Of a stretch of 64,000 bases of DNA, positions 59,278 to 64,000 are shown piece after piece. Each line of letters begins with the position of its first letter. Position 1 is the first letter of the stretch. The stretch is from Variovorax paradoxus. GTDB taxonomy: Bacteria > Pseudomonadota > Gammaproteobacteria > Burkholderiales > Burkholderiaceae_C. Under the pieces are notes generated by a model, which was given only the letters and a program-made list of their open reading frames with translations, had not been told where the DNA came from and ran no database searches. A program made the position numbers and the translations under genes. The DNA lies in contig NZ_JAGGNV010000002.1 in assembly GCF_018614955.1 (NCBI RefSeq), forward strand, positions 1 through 64,000, given 5' to 3'.

Positions 59278-59816
59278 TGGCCATGACCGATCGAGAAGCA
59301 CTCATCGCCGCGAGCCTGCCCTTCCTGGCAGAGATCCAGGACATGACCGCAGGCACCGAGGTCGAGCAATGGCTGAACGCGAAGCACGGCCCCGGCAGCG
59401 CGCTCTATGACGAACTGGCCGCGCTGGTGAAGGCCGGCGTCCGCGACGGATGGGCTGCCAACGTCGAGATCCGTGGCCGGCACTACCGTCGCAGCCGGAT
59501 CTGCGAAGCAACGCCCGAAACGCTCGGTTTCAGCATCACCGCCGTGTACATGGACAGCACCGGCAACACCCAGGGCAATCCCGAAGGCAGCTTCCGCGGC
59601 GACTACCACGCGCATCCGTACGGGGAGTTCAACATGGTGATCCCGCTCGACGAAGGCGCGGCGCTGGCCGGGCCGAACGGCTGGTGCCACGGCGGGTGGA
59701 CCGCGCCAGCCCCCGGGAGCCATCACTATCCCGAGGCCAAGGGCGGGGCCGTCATCGCGCTGTTCTATCTGCCGGCGGGGCGGATCTCGTACAACATCCA
59801 GCCGCCCGATGCCTGA
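59277..59816 (+). CDS. DUF4863 protein, 4-hydroxylaminobenzoate-lyase-like (PnbB family)
   Basis: This 179-residue protein matches, from memory, the DUF4863 family that includes PnbB, which converts 4-hydroxylaminobenzoate to protocatechuate and ammonia. Supporting blocks are 'RGDYHAHPYGEFNMVIPLDE', 'GPNGWCHGGWTAP' and 'ALFYLPAGRISYN'; the HAH and GE residues suggest a cupin-like metal site. It overlaps the Bug gene and is divergent from LysR-nitroreductase, which together resemble pnbR-pnbA-pnbB. The ATG at 59277 may give way to one at 59283. Reaction inferred, not proven. Confidence 0.65.
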   Translation: MAMTDREALIAASLPFLAEIQDMTAGTEVEQWLNAKHGPGSALYDELAALVKAGVRDGWAANVEIRGRHYRRSRICEATPETLGFSITAVYMDSTGNTQGNPEGSFRGDYHAHPYGEFNMVIPLDEGAALAGPNGWCHGGWTAPAPGSHHYPEAKGGAVIALFYLPAGRISYNIQPPDA

Positions 59817-59819
59817 TCC

Positions 59820-60455
59820 TCAACCCGCCCTGCGAAAAGTCAGGTTGATGCGGCAGGCGCCCATGAACGGATGCGCCTCTTCCTTCAGCGGCAGCACGCC
59901 GTGGTAGTTGAGCCGTGCCGGCCCGCCCCACACGACCACATCGCCGTGCGCGAGCGGCACGCGGCGGGCCTTGTCGGTGCGCTTCGCGCCGCCGAACAGA
60001 AAGACCGCCGGCATGCCCAGCGACACCGAGACGATGGGCCAGCGCATGTCGCGCTCGTTGCGGTCCTGGTGCAATGAAAGGCGCGTGCCTGCTTCGTAGC
60101 GGTTGACCAGGCAGGCGTCGGGCACGAAGCCCTCGAAGCCGGCCGCCGCAGCGGCTTTAGTCGCGAGCTGCGAGAAGGCCGCCGGCATGCGCGGCCAGGG
60201 CCGGCCGGTGTCCGGATCGATGGCGTCGTAGCGGTAGCCCGTGCGGTCCGTGACCCAGCCCAGCGCGCCGCAATTGCTCATCGCGACCGACATGCGAAAG
60301 CCACCCGGCGTGACCATGTGGCGCAGCGGCGCCTGCGCCGTCACTTCGTACACCCCGGCCAGCAACTCGCTTTCGTGCGGCCGAGCGAAGCCGCGCAGCC
60401 ACATCGCGCCGGGGCCCAGCGATTCGACGGAGGATTCGAACAGATCGGCTGTCAT
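59820..60455 (-). CDS. alkB: DNA/RNA alkylation-damage dioxygenase AlkB
   Basis: This 211-residue Fe(II)/2-oxoglutarate enzyme reverses 1-methyladenine and 3-methylcytosine damage. Metal ligands are His129 and Asp131 in 'LSLHQDRNERD' and His185 in 'NYHGVLP'; Arg202 and Arg208 near the end bind 2-oxoglutarate. The length fits bacterial AlkB (216 in E. coli). It is the third gene of an ada-initiated operon, overlapping its neighbour by four bases. Confidence 0.93.
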   Translation of the reverse strand: MTADLFESSVESLGPGAMWLRGFARPHESELLAGVYEVTAQAPLRHMVTPGGFRMSVAMSNCGALGWVTDRTGYRYDAIDPDTGRPWPRMPAAFSQLATKAAAAAGFEGFVPDACLVNRYEAGTRLSLHQDRNERDMRWPIVSVSLGMPAVFLFGGAKRTDKARRVPLAHGDVVVWGGPARLNYHGVLPLKEEAHPFMGACRINLTFRRAG

Positions 60456-61135
60456 GCGGCGTCGTGGAAGATGATGCCGGCGGTGTGCCGATGCCCCGAA
60501 CGCACGCGGCTCACGCCATGCCGCAGGTTGACGCGGTAGACGCCGCGCGTGCCCTGCACCGGCCGGTGGTGCACCGCGATGACGGCCGCGTCGCCCTGGC
60601 GCAGCGGCAGCACCATCGGCCGCGACTGCATGCGCGGGCGCTGCTCGGTCATCACGAACTCTCCGCCTTCGAAATCGCGGCCGGGCTCGGACAGCAGGAT
60701 CACCAGCTGCAGCGGAAACACGTGTTCGCCATACAGGTCCTGGTGCAGGCAGTTGTAGTCGCCGGCGCCGTACTGCAGCAACAACGGCGTGGGCCGCCTC
60801 TGCCCCGCCGCATGACAGCGCGCGATGAAGTCGGCATGCCGCGGCGGATAGCGCACCTCGATCCCCATGGCCTGGTTCCATCGGTTGGCGATCGGCGCGA
60901 GCTGCGCATAGACCTCGTCGCGCAAGCCTGCCAATCGCTCGGGCAAGGGATAGTCGAAATACTTGTACTCGCCGCGCCCGAAGCCGTGCCTTTCCATCAC
61001 CACGCGGCTGCGAAACAGCGGATCGAGCGGGTACAACCCCGACAGCGATTCGCACTCCTCGCGCGTCAGCAATCGCTCGATCAAGGCGCTGCCCTCGGTA
61101 TCGAGGTCGAGCGCCACCTGGCCCCAATCGGTCAT
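60452..61135 (-). CDS. 2-oxoglutarate/Fe(II) dioxygenase of the ada operon
   Basis: This 227-residue dioxygenase has His131 and Asp133 in 'NCLHQDLYGEHVFPLQ' and a distal histidine in 'IAVHHRPVQG', with 'RVNLRHGVSRV' for 2-oxoglutarate. It is not AlkB, but it lies between ada and alkB with ATGA overlaps on both sides, so it should also serve in alkylation repair. Genes of this kind are common in ada operons of Proteobacteria; the substrate is not established to my knowledge. Confidence 0.85.
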   Translation of the reverse strand: MTDWGQVALDLDTEGSALIERLLTREECESLSGLYPLDPLFRSRVVMERHGFGRGEYKYFDYPLPERLAGLRDEVYAQLAPIANRWNQAMGIEVRYPPRHADFIARCHAAGQRRPTPLLLQYGAGDYNCLHQDLYGEHVFPLQLVILLSEPGRDFEGGEFVMTEQRPRMQSRPMVLPLRQGDAAVIAVHHRPVQGTRGVYRVNLRHGVSRVRSGHRHTAGIIFHDAA

Positions 61136-62214
61136 GCGGCGCTGGCCTCCCGCTCGAGCAAGGCGCTCTTGCGCTCCACACCCCAGCGATAGCCCGACAG
61201 GCTGCCGTCGCTGCGCACTACGCGGTGGCAAGGGATCGCCACGGCAATCGCATTGGCGCCGCAGGCCTGGGCCACGGCGCGCACCGACTTCGGGCTGCCG
61301 ATGCGCCGGGCGATCTCCGCATAGCTCGCGGTGGTGCCCGGCGGGATCTCGCGCAGCGCCTGCCACACGCGCTGCTGGAAGGCGGTGCCGCGCACGTCCA
61401 GCGGCAGATCCAGCCCCAGGCCCGGCGCTTCGACGAAGCCCACCACCTTGGCGACGAGTTGTTCAAAGACCGGATCGCCGCCGATCAGCCGGGCCTGCGG
61501 AAACTGGTCCTGCAGATCACGGGCCAAGGCATCGGCATCATCGCCCAACGCGATCGCGCAGACGCCGCGCTCGCTCTGCGCCACCAGGATCGCGCCGAGC
61601 GCGCATTCGCCGATCGCGAAGCGGATCTCGGTATTGGCACCGCCCGCGCGCCACGCGGTTGGGGTCATGCCGAGCATGTCCTTCGAGTCCGCGTAGAAGC
61701 GGCCGTTGGAGTTGTAGCCGGCGTCGTAGATCGCGTCCGTCACCGTGTCGCTGCGCGCGAGTTCCTCGCGCACGCGTTTCGCGCGATGCGCGGCCGCATA
61801 GGCCTTGGGCGTGAGGCCCGTGACCTCCTTGAAGATGCGATGCAGGTGATAGCTGCTGAGTCCGGCACGCTCGGCGAGCTGGGCCAGCGTGGGCGCCTCT
61901 TCGGCGCGCTCGATGAAGCGGCACAACTCGGCCACCTGCGCCGCATGCTGCTCGGCCCGCGCGGGCTGGTCGGGCTTGCAGCGCTTGCAGGGCCTATAGC
62001 CCGCGCGCTCCGCGTCCGCGGTCGTGGCATGGAAGTCCACGTTCTCGGGCCGGGCTGCGCGCGCGCCGCAGGAAGGCCGGCAATACACGCCGGTGGTCCT
62101 GACCGAATAGAAGAACTTGCCGTCGGCCGCCGCATCGCGCGCGGCCACCGCCGCCCAGCGCGGATCGCTCACGGTAGCGAGGGCGCGGATTTCGTTGGGG
62201 TTGCTCATGTTCAT
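61132..62214 (-). CDS. ada: Bifunctional Ada methyltransferase and regulator
   Basis: This 360-residue protein has the Ada layout. The N-terminal zinc domain has Cys45, Cys49, Cys76 and Cys79 ('TGVYCRPSCGAR', 'YRPCKRCKP'), of which Cys45 accepts methyl groups from phosphotriesters. The AraC-type HTH lies at about 95-190. The C-terminal O6-methylguanine methyltransferase has Cys329 in 'AIPCHRVV'. Methylation of Cys45 turns it into an activator of its own operon. An ATG at 62208 is an alternative start. The genes that follow are the 2OG dioxygenase and alkB. Confidence 0.94.
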   Translation of the reverse strand: MNMSNPNEIRALATVSDPRWAAVAARDAAADGKFFYSVRTTGVYCRPSCGARAARPENVDFHATTADAERAGYRPCKRCKPDQPARAEQHAAQVAELCRFIERAEEAPTLAQLAERAGLSSYHLHRIFKEVTGLTPKAYAAAHRAKRVREELARSDTVTDAIYDAGYNSNGRFYADSKDMLGMTPTAWRAGGANTEIRFAIGECALGAILVAQSERGVCAIALGDDADALARDLQDQFPQARLIGGDPVFEQLVAKVVGFVEAPGLGLDLPLDVRGTAFQQRVWQALREIPPGTTASYAEIARRIGSPKSVRAVAQACGANAIAVAIPCHRVVRSDGSLSGYRWGVERKSALLEREASAA

Positions 62215-62367
62215 GTGAATCCTCTAGTGTCGTTGATCGATGCATCCACTCTAGGGATCAGGGGTTGCATGCGCACTCCGGGTCTTGCTTTCGAATTCAC
62301 CCCTGTTCGACCGTTTCCGGCCTTGGCCTACGGGCCGCCATGCCGGGCCTCGTTAACATTTCGGCCA

Positions 62368-63963
62368 ATGATCGATCGCCGCTCACTCCTCACCGCCGGT
62401 GGCGCCTCCATGGCGCTCGCCGCTCTCGGATTTCCCCCAGATGCCCTCGCAGCCGGCGGAATCAAGCTCGCGCAACCCCGGCCCTTCTCTTTCGAACGTC
62501 TTGTTACCTTCGCGAAATCGCAGGCCGCCAAGCCCTATGTGGCCGACAACACGCTGCCGGCCGACGTGCTCCAGCGGATCGACTACGACGCCCACGGCAA
62601 GATCAAGTACAACCCCGACAACGCGCTGTTCCGCGACGGGCCGGGCCAGTTCCCGGTCACCTTCTTCCATCTCGGCCGCTACTTCCAGACACCGGTCCAC
62701 ATGTACGTGACCGAGGCCGCGAGCGGCGACGGTTTCGCGCGCGAGATCCTCTACGACAGCGCGTATTTCTCGATGCCGGACGACAGCCCCGCGCGCAAGC
62801 TGCCCGACGGCGCCGGCTTCGCGGGCTTCCGTCTGCAGGAAAGCCGCAACGGCGACCAGAAGAAGCTGTCCTGGCAGACCAACGACTGGGTGGCCTTCCT
62901 CGGCGCCTCGTACTTCCGCGCCATCGGCGAGCTCTACCAGTACGGCCTGTCGGCGCGCGGCATCGCGCTCGATGCGGCCATGCCCGACCGGCCCGAGGAG
63001 TTCCCGACCTTCACGCGCTTCTACTTCGAGCCGTCCGCTGCGCCGGATGCGAACGCGATGACGGTCTATGCGCTGCTCGAAGGACCGAGCATCACCGGCG
63101 CCTACAAGTTCGTGATGCAGCGCGGCAAGGCGGTGCTGATGGACATCGAGTCGCGCCTCTTCCTGCGCCGCGACATCGGCCGCCTCGGGCTGGTGCCGCT
63201 GACCTCGATGTACTGGTACTCGGAAAGCAGGCCCACCGGCATTGACTGGCGGCCCGAGGTGCACGACTCCGACGGCCTCGCGATCTGGAACGGCGCGGGC
63301 GAACGCATCTGGCGCCCGCTGAACAATCCCACGCAGACCCGCGCATCGTCCTTCAGCGACACGCGCCCGCGCGGCTTCGGGCTCTTGCAGCGCGACCGCG
63401 CCTTCGACCACTACCAGGACGGCGTGTTCTACGAGAAGCGCCCCAGCCTCTGGGTCGAGGCGCTGGGCGACTGGGGCGAAGGCTCGGTGCAGTTGGTCGA
63501 GATACCGACCGACGACGAGATCCACGACAACATCCTCGCCTGCTGGGTGCCCAAGGCGCCGGCCGCCGCGGGCTCCAGCTACAACCTCAAGTACCGGCTG
63601 CACTGGACCGACCAGGAGCCCTTTCCCTCGCCGCTCGCGCGCTGCGTGGCGACGCGGCTCGGGCGCGGCGGGCAGCCGGGCACGCAGCGGCCGCAGGGCG
63701 TGCGCAAGTTCATGGTCGAGTTCATCGGCAAGCCGCTGGAGGCGATCCCCTTCGGCGTCAAGCCCGAGCTCGTGCTCACGGCCTCGCGCGGCAAGTTCTC
63801 CTACATCTTCTCGGAAGCGGTACCCAACGGCGTGCCGGGCCACTGGCGCGCGCAGTTCGACTTCACGGCCGAAGGCAGCGAGCCGGTGGACATGCGCCTG
63901 TACCTGAAGACCGGCGACCAGACGCTGACCGAGACCTGGCTCTACCAGTACCAGCCGGACTGA
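62368..63963 (+). CDS. opgD: Periplasmic glucan biosynthesis protein (OpgD/MdoD type)
   Basis: This 531-residue protein matches the OpgG/OpgD family that shapes osmoregulated periplasmic glucans. A twin-arginine signal is clear ('IDRRSLLTAGGASMALAALG'), which is typical of OpgD (Tat-exported) and not of OpgG (Sec). Family blocks are 'YVADNTLPADVLQRIDYDAHGKI' in two parts, 'TSMYWYSESRPTG' and 'WRPEVHDSDGLAIW'. The ATG at 62368 is used; the longer frame upstream is unsupported. It stands alone. No opgH glucosyltransferase gene is seen within the window. Confidence 0.9.
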   Translation: MIDRRSLLTAGGASMALAALGFPPDALAAGGIKLAQPRPFSFERLVTFAKSQAAKPYVADNTLPADVLQRIDYDAHGKIKYNPDNALFRDGPGQFPVTFFHLGRYFQTPVHMYVTEAASGDGFAREILYDSAYFSMPDDSPARKLPDGAGFAGFRLQESRNGDQKKLSWQTNDWVAFLGASYFRAIGELYQYGLSARGIALDAAMPDRPEEFPTFTRFYFEPSAAPDANAMTVYALLEGPSITGAYKFVMQRGKAVLMDIESRLFLRRDIGRLGLVPLTSMYWYSESRPTGIDWRPEVHDSDGLAIWNGAGERIWRPLNNPTQTRASSFSDTRPRGFGLLQRDRAFDHYQDGVFYEKRPSLWVEALGDWGEGSVQLVEIPTDDEIHDNILACWVPKAPAAAGSSYNLKYRLHWTDQEPFPSPLARCVATRLGRGGQPGTQRPQGVRKFMVEFIGKPLEAIPFGVKPELVLTASRGKFSYIFSEAVPNGVPGHWRAQFDFTAEGSEPVDMRLYLKTGDQTLTETWLYQYQPD

Positions 63964-63980
63964 AGCGCTTCGCGACCCGC

Positions 63981-63997
63981 TTGGACGCTTCGTCCAA
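63981..63997 (+). terminator. Hairpin after the opgD gene
   Basis: TTGGACG-CTT-CGTCCAA is a perfect 7-bp stem with a 3-base loop, 17 bp after the opgD stop. The window ends 3 bases later, so a U-tract cannot be checked. It probably ends the opgD transcript. Confidence 0.5.
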
Positions 63998-64000
63998 TGT

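Overview
The window is high-GC DNA (roughly two thirds G+C by eye) with tightly packed genes and many ATGA/TGATG overlaps. It carries five orphan Bug/TctC solute receptors, two small trimeric porins, many LysR regulators and a prpCD pair beside a ScfR-type regulator. This mix points to a betaproteobacterium of the Burkholderiales, most like Comamonadaceae/Variovorax. That assignment is inference from gene content; no rRNA or tRNA gene was seen.

Layout. 1-0.7 kb: a HigB/HigA-like toxin-antitoxin pair. 0.7-11.8 kb: a catabolic island. A seven-gene minus-strand run encodes an FAD oxidoreductase, an IclR regulator, both aconitase-X subunits, an IlvD/Edd-type dehydratase, a porin and a Bug receptor. 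It is divergent from two tandem Bug receptors. 11.8-15 kb: an alpha/beta hydrolase, a LigB-type dioxygenase and its divergent LysR gene, flanked by palindromic repeat elements. 15-28.5 kb: housekeeping and envelope genes: ABC exporter, a 24-residue membrane peptide with its own terminator, DUF2868/DUF3482 pair, glutamine amidotransferase, phosphatidylserine synthase, a cardiolipin-synthase-like lipoprotein, a penicillin/AHL-acylase-like lipoprotein, a histidine phosphatase, the CbpA/CbpM chaperone pair and a zinc-ribbon membrane protein.

28.6-33.5 kb: porin, Bug receptor, LysR and ligI (2-pyrone-4,6-dicarboxylate lactonase), then an NTF2-like protein and a short zinc-ribbon paralogue. 33.5-37.6 kb: prpD and prpC (methylcitrate cycle), divergent from a ScfR/RamB/PrpR-type regulator with repeated operators between them. 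38.2-41.5 kb: metE/metR with a consensus MetR box. 41.5-48.3 kb: an FtsH paralogue and a valine-catabolism operon (mmsA, acyl-CoA dehydrogenase, HIBYL-CoA hydrolase, mmsB) divergent from a LysR gene. 49.3-53.7 kb: a LuxR-family remnant and a scoA-scoB-CaiB operon divergent from a PAS-LuxR regulator across a perfect operator. 53.7-59.8 kb: MBL hydrolase, lipoprotein hydrolase, then a nitroreductase/LysR/Bug/DUF4863 cluster that resembles a nitrobenzoate module. 59.8-64 kb: an alkylation-repair operon (ada, 2OG dioxygenase, alkB) and a Tat-exported OpgD-type glucan protein.

Two themes stand out. First, several gene-tail spacers hold large, highly structured inverted-repeat elements, including a 268-bp element built of three nested perfect inverted repeats. 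Fragments matching its ends occur elsewhere in the window. Second, the aconitase-X/IlvD/FAD island has a gene combination I cannot match to a described pathway; it is the best candidate here for an undescribed catabolic system.
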